Shown: positions 9,831 through 20,700, numbered from the stretch's first letter. The stretch is 36,304 nucleotides of DNA from Bacteroidales bacterium (GCA_021738505.1 JAIPBW010000033.1:1-36304); one strand, 5' to 3'. Notes: a model not told the origin generated them from the sequence alone. A program made the numbers and translations.

Positions 9831-10244
9831 ATGTTTATATCATATACAACAGTAAGAACCCGTTATGCCGATGTAGATCAAATGGGATTTGTCTATTACG
9901 GCAATTACGCTACTTATTATGAAGTAGGGCGCGCTGCAGCTATGCGTGAAATAGGAACCAGTTATAAAGAAATGGAAGAAAAGGGGATAATCATGCCAGT
10001 GCTTTCCATGACATGTCAATACAAAAAACCGGCTCATTATGATGAGCTGTTGACTGTTAAAACAATTGTGAAAGGCATTCCCAAAGCGCGGATGGAATTC
10101 AATTATGAAATCTTTAATGAAAAAGATGAGCTTTTGAATAAAGGGGAGACCACGCTTGTGTTTTTGTCAAAAGCATCCAATCGCCCGGTTCGAATTCCAT
10201 CCTGGTTTGAAGATAAGCTTAAGCCTTACTTTGAGCAGGCTTAG
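9831..10244 (+). CDS. YbgC/4HBT-family hot-dog acyl-CoA thioesterase
   Basis: The 137-residue protein has the 4-hydroxybenzoyl-CoA thioesterase hot-dog signature at its N-terminus: R-Y-A-D-V-D16-Q-M-G-F-V-Y-Y-G-N-Y, where Asp16 is the expected catalytic residue. Family members hydrolyse acyl-CoA or acyl-ACP thioesters in the cytosol; YbgC itself is tied to the Tol-Pal region in Proteobacteria, but no tol genes are seen here. The gene is divergent from the alpha-oxoamine synthase, another user of acyl thioesters, which may or may not be meaningful. It ends 18 bases before the convergent hutH stop. The ATG at 9831 is the first in frame and places the conserved motif at the usual distance. The acyl substrate is unknown. 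Confidence 0.88.
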   Translation: MFISYTTVRTRYADVDQMGFVYYGNYATYYEVGRAAAMREIGTSYKEMEEKGIIMPVLSMTCQYKKPAHYDELLTVKTIVKGIPKARMEFNYEIFNEKDELLNKGETTLVFLSKASNRPVRIPSWFEDKLKPYFEQA

Positions 10245-10262
10245 TTTATTAGGTTGCTGTTA

Positions 10263-11816
10263 TTATAGCATTAATGGCCTGAGGTCATTTTTAAATGGAT
10301 ACTTAAAAATACCCTCATCAGGTAGATCGAGATTAACGTTTTGCAGGAATTCCACAGACTTATTAATGTGGTTGTACATGACCTGATCCGTATCAATGAA
10401 GGGGACATAATTCCTAAATTGAGCAACAAAGTTTTCCACAAAAGGAGACGATTTTGCCGGTTTTCTGAATTCCAAAGCCTGCGCTGCATTAAACAGCTCA
10501 ATGGCGATAATTTTTTCTAAGTTTTCCAGTACGCGGAACGCTTTTGTTGCGGCATTAGCGCCCATGCTAACGTGGTCTTCCTGGCCCTGGGAGGATTCTA
10601 TTGAATCTACAGAGGCCGGTGTTGCCAGTTGTTTGTTTTGGCTTACAATAGAAGCAGCTGTATACTGAGGAATCATAAATCCGCTGTTTAATCCGGGTTT
10701 GGCTACCAAAAATGCCGGCAGGTTGCGGCTTCCCGACAACAATTGATAGGTTCTGCGTTCCGCTATATTGCCAAGTTCAGCCATAGCGATAGCCATATTG
10801 TCAAGCGCCAGTGCCAAAGGCTGACCATGGAAGTTTCCTGCTGAGATAATCAAATCATCATCCGGGAAAATCGTAGGGTTATCGGTAACCGAATTGATCT
10901 CAGTACGGACGACATTTGCAGCATAATTAATGGCATCTTTACTGGCTCCGTGAACCTGTGGGATTGTCCGGAACGAATAAGGATCCTGAACGTGTTGTTT
11001 GCTCCGGTTTATAAGTTCGCTGCCTTCTAAAATGTTTCTGATCCTTTTGGCTGTCCGGGTTTGACCGGCATGTGGCCGGATGGATTGTATTTTGGGATGA
11101 AAGGGCTCTATGCGGCCATCAAAAGCATCAAGGGAAACAGCTGCAGTTACATCCGCAAGTTTGGAAAGCTTAAATATACGAAGGCTTAAATAGACACCAA
11201 ATGCACTCATAAATTGTGTCCCATTAAGCAAGGCAAGGCCTTCTTTCGATTTTAATTGTATCGGCTCCCAGCCTAATTTTTTATATACTTCTTTCGTCGT
11301 TCTTTTTTCGCCCTGAAAGTAAACTTCACCTTCGCCAAGCAAAGGTAAACTCAAATGGGCTAAAGGTGCAAGATCGCCACTGGCACCAAGTGAACCTAAC
11401 TGATATATGACAGGAAGTACGTTGTGATTATATAACTCGATTAATCGTTCCACAGTACTTAGTTGAACGCCTGAGTTTCCAAAAGAAAGAGCATGGATTT
11501 TTAGTAAAAGCATTATCTTAACAATAATGCGGGGCACAGGTTCTCCCGAACCACAGGCATGCGATTTTACCAAATTCTCCTGGAGTTGTTCCAGCTGGTC
11601 GGAAGATATACTGACATTACAAAGCGATCCGAAACCGGTGTTTACTCCGTACACCGGTTCTTTGCTCTTGTTCATCTTGGTGTCAAGGTAATTACGACAC
11701 TTCGTGATAAGTTCCCGGGATTCATCTGATAAGGCAAGATTGTAATCTTCATTTAAAAGCTTTGCTATTCTTTCAAAGGTTAACTCTTTGGGTGATATAT
11801 TATGTGTATTGCTCAT
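10263..11816 (-). CDS. hutH: Histidine ammonia-lyase
   Basis: The 517-residue enzyme converts L-histidine to urocanate and ammonia, the first step of histidine breakdown. The Ala145-Ser146-Gly147 triad in GSLGASGDLAPLAH forms the MIO electrophile autocatalytically. The catalytic tyrosine region YGVNTGFGS (Tyr56), the SHACGSGEP stretch (His86) and SIESSQGQEDHVSMG all match histidase; the glutamate in QEDH is the feature that separates histidase from phenylalanine lyases. Tyrosine ammonia-lyases of this phylum that I remember have a divergent region here, so histidase is the better call. Length is normal. No hutU, hutI or ftcD neighbours are in the window, so the pathway must be elsewhere, or the enzyme serves another role. 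It reads towards the thioesterase gene with an 18-base gap and no visible terminator. Confidence 0.92.
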   Translation of the reverse strand: MSNTHNISPKELTFERIAKLLNEDYNLALSDESRELITKCRNYLDTKMNKSKEPVYGVNTGFGSLCNVSISSDQLEQLQENLVKSHACGSGEPVPRIIVKIMLLLKIHALSFGNSGVQLSTVERLIELYNHNVLPVIYQLGSLGASGDLAPLAHLSLPLLGEGEVYFQGEKRTTKEVYKKLGWEPIQLKSKEGLALLNGTQFMSAFGVYLSLRIFKLSKLADVTAAVSLDAFDGRIEPFHPKIQSIRPHAGQTRTAKRIRNILEGSELINRSKQHVQDPYSFRTIPQVHGASKDAINYAANVVRTEINSVTDNPTIFPDDDLIISAGNFHGQPLALALDNMAIAMAELGNIAERRTYQLLSGSRNLPAFLVAKPGLNSGFMIPQYTAASIVSQNKQLATPASVDSIESSQGQEDHVSMGANAATKAFRVLENLEKIIAIELFNAAQALEFRKPAKSSPFVENFVAQFRNYVPFIDTDQVMYNHINKSVEFLQNVNLDLPDEGIFKYPFKNDLRPLML

Positions 11817-11841
11817 TTTATTGTGTTTTTATTTTGGCTGG

Positions 11842-11849
11842 CAAAGATA
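11842..11849 (-). promoter_or_regulatory. -7 box of hutH
   Basis: The minus strand reads TATCTTTG, a full TAnnTTTG match, about 25 bases upstream of the hutH ATG at 11816. No convincing -33 element is seen. Confidence 0.55.
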
Positions 11850-11962
11850 AAATATTTGTTGGCATCCGGAGTTGTAAAATAACGGTGTAAGCTACAAATT
11901 AAAGACAAAGTATACGAAAAAGGTAGTCTCTTTTACCGCTGACATATAATTTCCAGCGTGAT

Positions 11963-11976
11963 ATTGTTATAACAAT
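11963..11976. promoter_or_regulatory. 14-bp perfect palindrome, possible operator
   Basis: ATTGTTATAACAAT is its own reverse complement. It lies in the divergent hutH/M23 region, about 25 bases upstream of a near-consensus -7 box (TATTTTTA, 12002-12009) of the M23 gene. The position suits a regulator binding near -33 to -45. No known motif is recognised. Confidence 0.4.
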
Positions 11977-12031
11977 GAATGACAATTAATATCAAATTTT
12001 GTATTTTTACACGTTGAAAAAATAAATCCAA

Positions 12032-13729
12032 ATGAAGCAATATTTAATATTCATCGCTTTCCTTTTCATGAGTATGCATTTTGTCAAAGCACAAGACAGT
12101 GACTTCCGTTCTCCTTTTGATTTTGAAATGCGATTAACGGGCACTTTCGGAGAATTAAGAGGCAATCATTTTCATTCCGGTATTGATATAAAAACCAGAG
12201 GTAGTGTAGGACATCCGGTTTATGCGATTGCCGATGGTTATGTAAGCCGGGTAAAGGTGCGGGCTTATGGCTTCGGGCATGCTCTTTATATCGCTCATCC
12301 CAGCGGGCATACTTCGGTCTATGGGCACCTTCAGCGGTTTGCCGGGGAATTGGCCGGGGAAGTTGAAAACAGACAATATGCAAATGAATCATTTACCGTA
12401 GAGTTTTATCCTTCCCGTGATAAATATCCGGTTAAAAAAGGAGAGTTGATTGGTTATTCCGGTAATTCGGGAAGTTCAGGCGGACCGCATCTTCATTTTG
12501 AGATCCGGGACGGTGCCAGTCAAAAACCTTCCAATGCATTAAAATATGGCTATGATGTAGCGGATAATATCGCTCCTTTAATACAAAGGTTGAGATTTTA
12601 TCCTGTGAGCAAAGATGCTTCCATCAATGGACAAAAAATAGCCCAATCGATCTATGTGTTTAAGCGTGGTCAAAATATTAAACCTAAAACATCGCATATC
12701 AAAGTCTCCGGGCAAATAGCTTTTGGTGTACAAACCTATGATCAACTTAATGGAGCGCCCAATCATAATGGGCCTTATCGTGTGACGATGTATGCGGATA
12801 GTTCGAAGTTCTGGGAATTCAAAGCCGATCAATTCAGCTTTTCTGAAACACGCTATCTGAATGCGATGATTGATTATGCCAGCTATAAAAAACACAGACA
12901 ACGCTTTTATCAAAGCTATTTGAAACCGGGAAATAAGCTGAGTATGATTGAGGGGAAAGGTGAGGGCTTGATTGAATTTGAACCCGGTCAAACACGACAC
13001 ATAAAAATTGAAGTGGTGGATTTGAAAGGAAACGAATCTGTTGTGGAATTTGACTTAAAAGGGGAAGAACCAACTATCTCTGAAAATGAGTTGCAGGGCG
13101 AATTGTTTGCTTATGACAAAAAGAACTACTTTAGCAAAGAAGGAGTGAAATTGAATATCCCGAAAGGAGCGTTATATGATACAGTGGATTTTCGGTATAG
13201 TTATGAACCTATGGACAGGAATACATATTCAAAGGTTCATCATTTGCATAATGAATATACACCTTTGCATAAATACTCCACACTCTCTATAAAAGTCGAT
13301 CGGATGGTGGATAATGGTTTAAAAAGTAAACTTTTACTTGCCAGGATAGACCGCCGGGGAAGGAAACATGACGAAGGAGGAAACTGGAGCAATGGCTGGG
13401 TAAGTACCAACATACGGAATTTAGGGGAATATGTTATTCTGGCGGATACGACAAAACCCAGAATTCGCCCGTTAAATATCTATTCAGGGAAAACCATTAA
13501 CCGGAACGCAAGTATTGATTTTCGAATCACCGATGATCTCTCGGGTATTGAAACATACAGAGGAGAAGTAGATGGTAAATGGGTGTTGTTTCAGTATTAT
13601 CCGAGTAAAAATCGATTGCTATACAAGCTTGATGATAAGCTTGAAAGCGGGAAGCATACTTTAAAATTAGTTGTTACTGATGAAAAGCAAAATCAGGCAA
13701 CATATAAAGCTGATTTTACAATTCAATAG
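12032..13729 (+). CDS. Secreted M23 (LytM/lysostaphin-type) zinc metallopeptidase
   Basis: The 565-residue protein starts with a signal peptide (MKQYLIFIAFLFM..., cleavage near VKAQ, residue 20). The M23 domain spans about 30-165: His48-x3-Asp52 in FHSGID, a conserved His99 in SVYGHL, and His153-x-His155 in GGPHLHFEIRD supply the zinc site and catalysis. Family members cut peptidoglycan cross-links or pentaglycine bridges in the periplasm. The C-terminal 400 residues have no motif I know; they contain beta-rich stretches, including a segment near 470-565 (DTTKPRI, DDLSGI) that looks like an Ig-like domain of the type often attached to secreted Bacteroidota enzymes. The active-site residues appear intact, so an active hydrolase rather than a pseudo-enzyme is likely. 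The gene ends 42 bases before guaA and may be read separately. Confidence 0.9.
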   Translation: MKQYLIFIAFLFMSMHFVKAQDSDFRSPFDFEMRLTGTFGELRGNHFHSGIDIKTRGSVGHPVYAIADGYVSRVKVRAYGFGHALYIAHPSGHTSVYGHLQRFAGELAGEVENRQYANESFTVEFYPSRDKYPVKKGELIGYSGNSGSSGGPHLHFEIRDGASQKPSNALKYGYDVADNIAPLIQRLRFYPVSKDASINGQKIAQSIYVFKRGQNIKPKTSHIKVSGQIAFGVQTYDQLNGAPNHNGPYRVTMYADSSKFWEFKADQFSFSETRYLNAMIDYASYKKHRQRFYQSYLKPGNKLSMIEGKGEGLIEFEPGQTRHIKIEVVDLKGNESVVEFDLKGEEPTISENELQGELFAYDKKNYFSKEGVKLNIPKGALYDTVDFRYSYEPMDRNTYSKVHHLHNEYTPLHKYSTLSIKVDRMVDNGLKSKLLLARIDRRGRKHDEGGNWSNGWVSTNIRNLGEYVILADTTKPRIRPLNIYSGKTINRNASIDFRITDDLSGIETYRGEVDGKWVLFQYYPSKNRLLYKLDDKLESGKHTLKLVVTDEKQNQATYKADFTIQ

Positions 13730-13759
13730 ATATTCGATTATCAGTAAGCGTCATTTGTT

Positions 13760-13767
13760 TATATTTG
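13760..13767 (+). promoter_or_regulatory. -7 box directly before guaA
   Basis: TATATTTG, a full TAnnTTTG match, ends only four bases before the guaA ATG at 13772. If used, transcription would begin at or within a few bases of the start codon, giving a leaderless or nearly leaderless mRNA. A -33 box at normal spacing is not evident. Confidence 0.5.
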
Positions 13768-13771
13768 CAGC

Positions 13772-15301
13772 ATGGAAGAGACAATTATCATCATAGACTT
13801 CGGATCGCAGTATACACAGCTTATAGCCCGCAGAGTTAGAGAGTTAAATGTATATTGTGAAATACATCCTTTTCATGAAATCCCACCGATGGATGACTCC
13901 GTTATAGGTGTCATTCTCTCGGGAAGTCCATTTTCTGTGAGAGACCGGCAAGCTCCGCAGATAGATTTAACTCAAATTCGAAAGCAGTATCCTGTATTGG
14001 CGGTTTGTTACGGAGCGCAATATTTGGCACAAGATGACGGTGGTCATGTGGTTGCATCGCAAGTGAGAGAATACGGACGGGCTAATTTGAGCGATTTTAA
14101 TAAGACGCATCCATTGTTAAAAGGGATCAATAAAAACAGTCAGGTTTGGATGTCTCATGGAGATACGATCGATCAGTTGCCGGAGTCTTTTCAGGTCATT
14201 GCCAGTACTCCGGATGTACATGTGGCCGGCTTTGAGATTTCTGAAGAACAAACTTATGGTATTCAGTTTCATCCGGAAGTGTATCATTCCACGGAGGGGA
14301 AAACATTACTACATAATTTTATCGTCAATATTTGTGGCGCAAAACAAACCTGGACCCCTAAATTATTTGTAGAAGAGACGGTTGAGGCCTTGAGGAAACA
14401 AATTGGAGGGGATAAGGTTGTACTCGGGCTTTCCGGAGGGGTTGATTCTTCCGTGGCTGCTATGCTTTTACATCAGGCGATAGGAAAAAATTTGTATTGT
14501 ATTTTTGTGGATAACGGCTTGCTTCGGAAAAATGAGTTCGAGAATGTCCTGCACAGCTATAAAGATATGGGGCTTAACGTAAAAGGCGTGGATGCCAAAA
14601 AGTATTTTTATGATGAATTAAAAGGAGTTACGGATCCGGAGCTGAAACGCAAAGCCATAGGAAAAGTTTTTATAGAGGTCTTTGACCGGGAAGCTCATGC
14701 CATTAAGGATGTGAAATTTTTGGCGCAGGGAACGATTTATCCCGATGTGATAGAATCGGTTTCTGTAAAAGGACCTTCAGCCACGATAAAGTCCCACCAT
14801 AATGTAGGCGGTTTACCAGAGAAGATGAATCTGAATGTTGTGGAGCCGCTAAAGTCCTTATTTAAGGATGAAGTGCGAAAAGTAGGACGAACTCTGGGGA
14901 TAAAGGAAAGTATTATGGGGCGTCATCCTTTTCCCGGGCCGGGTTTAGCTATACGAATACTTGGCGAAGTGACCCCGGAAAAGGTAACTATTTTACAAGA
15001 TGTGGATGCTTTGTTTATTAATGGTTTGCAGGAATGGGGATTATATGATGATGTATGGCAAGCCGGAGCAATATTGCTTCCCATTCAATCCGTGGGCGTG
15101 ATGGGAGATGAGCGTACCTATGAACAGGTTGTGGCATTGAGAGCTGTTACTTCTACTGATGGCATGACAGCCGACTGGATGCATTTACCTTACGATTTTT
15201 TGTCAAAAATATCCAATAATATAATTAATAAGATAAAAGGAGTTAACAGAGTTGTTTATGATATTAGTTCCAAACCCCCGGCTACAATTGAGTGGGAATA
15301 G
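13772..15301 (+). CDS. guaA: GMP synthase (glutamine-hydrolysing)
   Basis: The 509-residue protein makes GMP from XMP, ATP and glutamine, the last step of guanine nucleotide synthesis. The N-terminal class I glutamine amidotransferase domain (about 1-190) shows the nucleophile Cys79 in [10 protein letters not shown] and His167/Glu169 in FHPEVYHS. The ATP-pyrophosphatase domain carries the PP-loop SGGVDSS (221-227). The C-terminal dimerisation part ends in the usual [12 protein letters not shown]. Length and motif order are normal for the two-domain bacterial enzyme. Its 3' end overlaps the start of the LysM gene. The first ATG gives the standard N-terminus. Confidence 0.97.
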   Translation: MEETIIIIDFGSQYTQLIARRVRELNVYCEIHPFHEIPPMDDSVIGVILSGSPFSVRDRQAPQIDLTQIRKQYPVLAVCYGAQYLAQDDGGHVVASQVREYGRANLSDFNKTHPLLKGINKNSQVWMSHGDTIDQLPESFQVIASTPDVHVAGFEISEEQTYGIQFHPEVYHSTEGKTLLHNFIVNICGAKQTWTPKLFVEETVEALRKQIGGDKVVLGLSGGVDSSVAAMLLHQAIGKNLYCIFVDNGLLRKNEFENVLHSYKDMGLNVKGVDAKKYFYDELKGVTDPELKRKAIGKVFIEVFDREAHAIKDVKFLAQGTIYPDVIESVSVKGPSATIKSHHNVGGLPEKMNLNVVEPLKSLFKDEVRKVGRTLGIKESIMGRHPFPGPGLAIRILGEVTPEKVTILQDVDALFINGLQEWGLYDDVWQAGAILLPIQSVGVMGDERTYEQVVALRAVTSTDGMTADWMHLPYDFLSKISNNIINKIKGVNRVVYDISSKPPATIEWE

Positions 15302-17462
15302 TCGACTGATTAGCAGTTTGTTGTTGCTTGTGCTTTTGATCTTTACCAACGGATTATCAGCACAAGAGGAGAAACCTGTAAAACGCTCCGGTGTCATTGA
15401 AGAAATTGACGGACGCGAATACTATATCCATGAAATAAAACAAGGACATACGGTCTATTCCATTGCAAAAGCTTATAATGTAAGCCCTGAAGAAATTTAT
15501 AAGCATAATCCTGAGGCAAAAAAAGTGATAAAGCCCTCACAAATGCTGAAGATCCCGGCCTGGCTTGTCGATGAGGCTGAAGAAAAGAAGGAAGCGACAA
15601 ATGACCAATCTTCACGTTATAGATATACTCCACAAGAAAACGAGACTGAAAGTGCGAAGACCAAAATAATAGAACACGAAGTTGAAAAGAAAGAGACGCT
15701 TTACTCTTTGGCTCGCAAATATAATACAACAGTAGCGCGGATTAAGGAGCTTAATCCTAATATGGTTGATATTCTGGAAGTTGGGCAAAAAATCAAAGTG
15801 CCTGCTAATGAATCGGTTGCAGGAAAAACTAACGAAAGTGATTCCCTGATCTATTATACGGTGGATAAAGGAGAAACACTTTATCGTATTGCAGCAAAAC
15901 ATAATATATCCGTGGATACGATAATCCGGTTAAATCCTGAAGTCGCTGAAGGATTAAAGGCCGGAAGTGTTATTAAATTGCCAAAGCCATACAAAACGGA
16001 AACAGCAGAAAGTAAACCTGCAGTAGCAAAGCAGGATACTAGCGATAAGTATCTGAAACATAAAGTGGCTAAAGGAGAAACATTGTATAATTTATCCATG
16101 CAGTATTCAATTGCTATTGATGAATTAAAAAAACATAACCCACAATTAAAAGAAGGCCTAAAGGCAGGACAAGTGCTGCGCATTCCGGTAGAGAGTAGAA
16201 AAGAGGATGAACAGTTTGTGTTTTTAAAGGAAAAAGAATTTTTAGATTCGCTGGCTTTTGTAAAACAAAAAGATACAATGTTGGTGGATTGCGATAGTGT
16301 TTCCATTAAACAATCTTACAAAATTGCTCTGTTTGTTCCTTTATATCTTAATCAAATGCGTTCCATCGATGCTTCGGATTATGATAAACCCGGCTGGCCG
16401 GAACAGAACGTTAAACCTTTCGCTTATATTCAGTTTTATGAAGGTTTTAAGTTAGCACTTGACTCATTGGAGAAGCAAGGCCTTAAGGCAGATGTTTATG
16501 TGCATGATACAAAAGCAGATACAAGTGTCGTTAAGGAGCTTGTTAATGATCCGGAATTTAAATCCTACGATTTGATTTTTGGGCCTTTGCAGGATGATGC
16601 ACTTGAAATTGTAACCAATGAGGCCAAAACGTATTCTATTAACGTGATTTCGCCGGTGTCCTATGCAATGAATGTTGTAAAAGGAAATGATCATCTGATA
16701 AAGCTTTTCCCTCCTGTAAATTATCAGATTAACAGGATCATGAATTTTGTAGCTGAAGAGCATGCAAAAGACAACATAGTCTATGTTCATGGGGCTTCCG
16801 ACAGGCAGATGCAATTAAAAGTAAAGTTGCAAAGCATACTAAATAAAAAACTTGGTGTAAAGGATAGTGTATTGCCATATAAAATGGTGAACTACAATAC
16901 TCAGGGGTTCTCTAAAATTAAGGAGGTGCTGGATGAGTCAAAGCCAAACTTTATTTTTTGTACGCATAAAGGTGAAATACGGATAAACAAAATGATTAGC
17001 CGGCTCAATGGGTTAAGAGAGGATTATGAAATCATTATCTTTGGATCAAATGCCTGGGAGAATTACAATAGTATCGAAAGTGAGTACCTGAATAATTTAA
17101 ATTATACATCCTTTACCGAATATCTTATTGATTATGATGACATACGTGTGAAAACCTTTGTGAACAGATTTACACGAAAATATAAAACATGGCCCAACAA
17201 AATGGCCTTCAAAGGATTTGATGCGGGTTATTATTTTCTGAATGCCTTGTATAATTATGGTGTGAACTTTCAATACTGTATGGAAAACATGAATAAGTTT
17301 ACAATGCATAATGATTTCCATTTTAAGCAATGGGAAAACAATGCATGGCAAAACAGTGAAATTAATATTTACCAATATCGTGATTTCAAACGGGTACTTT
17401 TAAATCGTAATATAAAAACCCCATTGAAAGATAATGGTCTGCAGGATTTAATACGCGAATAA
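15258..17462 (+). CDS. Secreted protein with four LysM domains and a type I periplasmic-binding-protein domain
   Basis: I start at the ATG at 15258 (734 residues); an in-frame TTG lies two codons earlier. Either start overlaps the guaA 3' end by about 45 bases in another frame. An AAAGGAG stretch sits 15 bases upstream. A signal peptide ([15 protein letters not shown]) ends near residue 35. Four LysM repeats follow at about 56-100, 138-182, 198-242 and 265-310, each with the Y.V..GETLY.IA..Y......L...NP pattern, so peptidoglycan or glycan binding is expected. From about 352 to the end the sequence resembles the leucine/isoleucine/valine-binding (PBP1) fold, with [19 protein letters not shown] and an [22 protein letters not shown] ending. 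No ABC permease is adjacent, so uptake is unlikely; a wall-anchored ligand sensor or a structural factor is possible. This architecture recurs in Bacteroidota without known function. Confidence 0.88.
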   Translation: MILVPNPRLQLSGNSRLISSLLLLVLLIFTNGLSAQEEKPVKRSGVIEEIDGREYYIHEIKQGHTVYSIAKAYNVSPEEIYKHNPEAKKVIKPSQMLKIPAWLVDEAEEKKEATNDQSSRYRYTPQENETESAKTKIIEHEVEKKETLYSLARKYNTTVARIKELNPNMVDILEVGQKIKVPANESVAGKTNESDSLIYYTVDKGETLYRIAAKHNISVDTIIRLNPEVAEGLKAGSVIKLPKPYKTETAESKPAVAKQDTSDKYLKHKVAKGETLYNLSMQYSIAIDELKKHNPQLKEGLKAGQVLRIPVESRKEDEQFVFLKEKEFLDSLAFVKQKDTMLVDCDSVSIKQSYKIALFVPLYLNQMRSIDASDYDKPGWPEQNVKPFAYIQFYEGFKLALDSLEKQGLKADVYVHDTKADTSVVKELVNDPEFKSYDLIFGPLQDDALEIVTNEAKTYSINVISPVSYAMNVVKGNDHLIKLFPPVNYQINRIMNFVAEEHAKDNIVYVHGASDRQMQLKVKLQSILNKKLGVKDSVLPYKMVNYNTQGFSKIKEVLDESKPNFIFCTHKGEIRINKMISRLNGLREDYEIIIFGSNAWENYNSIESEYLNNLNYTSFTEYLIDYDDIRVKTFVNRFTRKYKTWPNKMAFKGFDAGYYFLNALYNYGVNFQYCMENMNKFTMHNDFHFKQWENNAWQNSEINIYQYRDFKRVLLNRNIKTPLKDNGLQDLIRE

Positions 17463-17679
17463 TAATAAAGAGAGTTTGTCCTTTGCAAGATATTTTTTTA
17501 GAAGGCAAAACAGTGATCCCCCATAAAGTTCTGTCGAAATTAGGCTGGTATTTTTAATCAATCCGGGGATAACGTTACTTTCATTTTTTTTAGAAACACT
17601 ATGTGGGTTCCCGATGAAGGATTATTCGTTTTGTATTGAAAGATTTAAATCAGACAGGGGAGCTTTTTCTGGCAGGAAA

Positions 17680-17712
17680 ATTGACAAGAGGCTTTATTAT
17701 GTCGTAATTTTG
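17680..17712 (+). promoter_or_regulatory. Promoter of the first PAS/GAF hybrid kinase
   Basis: The -7 box TAATTTTG (17705-17712) matches TAnnTTTG. ATTG/TTGACA begins about 24 bases upstream (17680-17686), fitting the -33 position. It lies 35 bases before the ATG. The rest of the 284-base gap after the LysM gene shows no ORF or clear terminator. Confidence 0.6.
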
Positions 17713-17746
17713 CTTGCTCAAAAAAGAATTTTAATTGGAGGATTAA

Positions 17747-20700
17747 ATGGAATCTAAAAAGATATATGAGATAATTTCCCGGAATAGTCAGGATTATAAT
17801 GCATCAGAAGTTCAACAAGAATTAGCCGGGTTTATTGCAGACAATTTTTTTGATATATATTGGATATTGGATAATGAGCTTAAGTTTTTGTATGTAAGCA
17901 ATGGTTTTTTGGGCTATGACAAATCAGAAATCATTGGAAAGAAGCTCCCTGATTTTTTACCGCAACATGAGAAGGATAAAGTACTCGAATTGCATCTGCG
18001 TAGAAAAGAAAAACAAAAATCCGGTCAATCATTTTGTTTAGAACATATTCATGATCAAAAAATTTATACAAAAGACAATGAAATTGCAGATATTAAGACG
18101 TGTATATTGCCCTTTCTTGATGAAGATAATATAATGCAAGGCTTTGTGGGGGCTTGCCGGAAAATTCCTCCGGAAGAAATAGATCAATCCCAAACCCAGG
18201 ATGAGTTAATTCGTTATAAGGAACTTTTCTCTAATCTTAGAACAGGGATTTTTAAAACAACAGCCCAGGGGAATTTTATTTATGTAAATGATCAGCTGGC
18301 TGGTATTTTGGGGTATAATTCCGCAGATGATTTATTGAAATCCAATGTTAATCTTCTGGACCTTTATGTTAATCCAGACCATCGAAAAAATTTATTAAAG
18401 CTATTGCAAGATAGTGACCGGTTTGAACGATTCACGACACAGTTTTACGATTATGAACGAATGGTTCGCCGGGTCGAATTAACGGTTCGTGCATATAAAG
18501 ATGAAAATGGAGAAATTGAGTTTATTGAGGGGCTGGCTTATGATATCTCCGGGCAGGATATTTATATGCGAAAGCTGGAAAGAGCAAAATCGAATTTAAA
18601 TGTTCTGATCCAAAGTACAAAAAATGCGTATATCCTGTTTAGTGCGGATTTAAAAATTATTACCTGGAATACAAGAGCCCAAAAAATCGCTGATATTGTT
18701 TGGGGAGTAGATCTTAAAATTGGAAAATCACTAAGTAATATTGCACCATTAAAGGAGCTAGGCATTGAGAAAACATTGAAAAATGTTATTGCACAAAGGG
18801 ATTATCAAACAGAGCAAGTTATATCAAAAGGGGAGCGTAAGTATTATTTAAATTACTCTTTTCAGCCTGTAGTATTAGATAGCGGAAAAACAGATGCTAT
18901 TGTAATGGGTATTGAAGATGATACGAATATTAAAGAGACCCAGAATCGGTTGCATAGTACAATTAAGGAACTACAGGATATTTTTGAGAATAGCCTTACT
19001 GCCATTATGGTAGTGGATGAAAACAGGGTGATCCGCAAAGTGAATTCAAGAGCATGTGAGTTATTTGGATATACACGTGACGAACTTATTAACCAAACCA
19101 CAGAAATTATCCATTGTAGCAAAGCATCATTCCGGGAGTTTGGTGCTTTATACGACAAAGTGTTTCACAATGAGGTGCTTCATAATACAGAGTTTACCTT
19201 TTGTAAGAAATCGGGGGAAAAGATTATTTTACGGTTTAATGGCAAGACGGTTATGCCAACGAGTGAATCGGATAGTGCCAAAGTGATATGGAACTTACAG
19301 GATATCACGGAAATCAATAAAAACCGGAAAGTTAAAGATACCATCTATAAAATATCACAAGCTCTTCATAAAGATGAGAAGCTAAGTGATCTATTAGAAG
19401 AAATACGCAATCATTTGTCAGCCATCATTAAAGTGGGTAATTTTATGATTGCCTTATATGATGAAAGCCGCGATGCATTTACACTTCCTGTTATGGCGGA
19501 TGCCCATGACCGTTTCATCGCTTATGATGCTTCGGGTACCATTTCAAAACTGGTTGTTAAGGAAAATCAATCCTATTTTGTAAAAACAGAGCAGATACAA
19601 GAACTTATTGATGCCGGAAAAATTAAAGTGAAAGGGGCAATGGCCAAGGTTTGGTTAGGAGTTCCTATGCGGGTGAAAGGTAAACCGATTGGTCTCATTG
19701 TAGTTCAGGATTATGAAAATGAAGGTGCCTATAGTCAGGAAGATTTGACTATGTTGGAATTTCTTTCGGAACAGGTTTCAATGGCTATTGCTAACAAGAA
19801 AAATGAAGAGCAGCTGAAAGAAAATGTGGAAACCAAAAATAAATTCTTTTCGATTATTGCGCATGATTTGAAATCACCTTTTAACTCGCTTATCGGTCTT
19901 TCTGATATTCTATATCAGGGAATGGTGGAAAATGAAGAAGAGCGAACAGAAATCTATAAGAATTTAAATAAAACGGCAAAAGAAGGTTATTCTCTGCTGG
20001 AAAATCTGCTTTTCTGGACGCGTTCACAGTTGGGCAAAGTAGAGCATAATGAAGAATTGTTCCAGCTAAAATATTGCATTTCATCGGTTTTTACGTTGCT
20101 TGAAAATAATGCGAATCTGAAAAATATTCAGCTTGTCAGCTATGTTGATGAGGATACTCAGGTTTGGGGAGATAAGAATAAAATCAAAACTATTCTGAGG
20201 AATTTGGTTTCCAATTCCCTAAAATACAGTCATTCCGGGAGTAAGGTTGTCGTTGATGCGAAGAAAAATGATCATGATATCGTTATTTCAATTCAGGATT
20301 TTGGTATTGGGATGCCCGAAACAATGACAGATAAGCTGTTTAAAATGGGCGATAATACAAAAAGACCAGGTACAGATAACGAAAAAGGAACGGGTTTAGG
20401 CCTCTTGATAAGCAAGGAGTTTGTTGAACATCATAATGGCCATATCTGGGTGGAAAGTAAAAAAGATGAAGGGAGTATTTTTTATGTGTCTTTACCGCTG
20501 AAAAAGAAGAAGATTGAAAAGTATCAGGGTGTGCAATCAGCCAGGGAAAGCAAAAAAGAGGAAACAAAAAACATAGATAAGAAGACGATTTTGGTAGTTG
20601 AAGATGTTCAGGTGAACTTGTTATTGCTGCAAAAAATGCTTGAGAAAATGAATTATCATGTGGCCTCTGCCAAAAACGGGCAGGAAGCAGTAGATTATGT

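Noticed and set aside
10263..11816. Tyrosine or phenylalanine ammonia-lyase
   Set aside because: The QEDHVSMG segment and SHACGSGEP context match histidase; the tyrosine lyases I remember from this phylum differ here.
15252..15257. TTG at 15252 as start of the LysM-PBP1 protein
   Set aside because: ATG two codons later is the more usual start and does not change the signal peptide.
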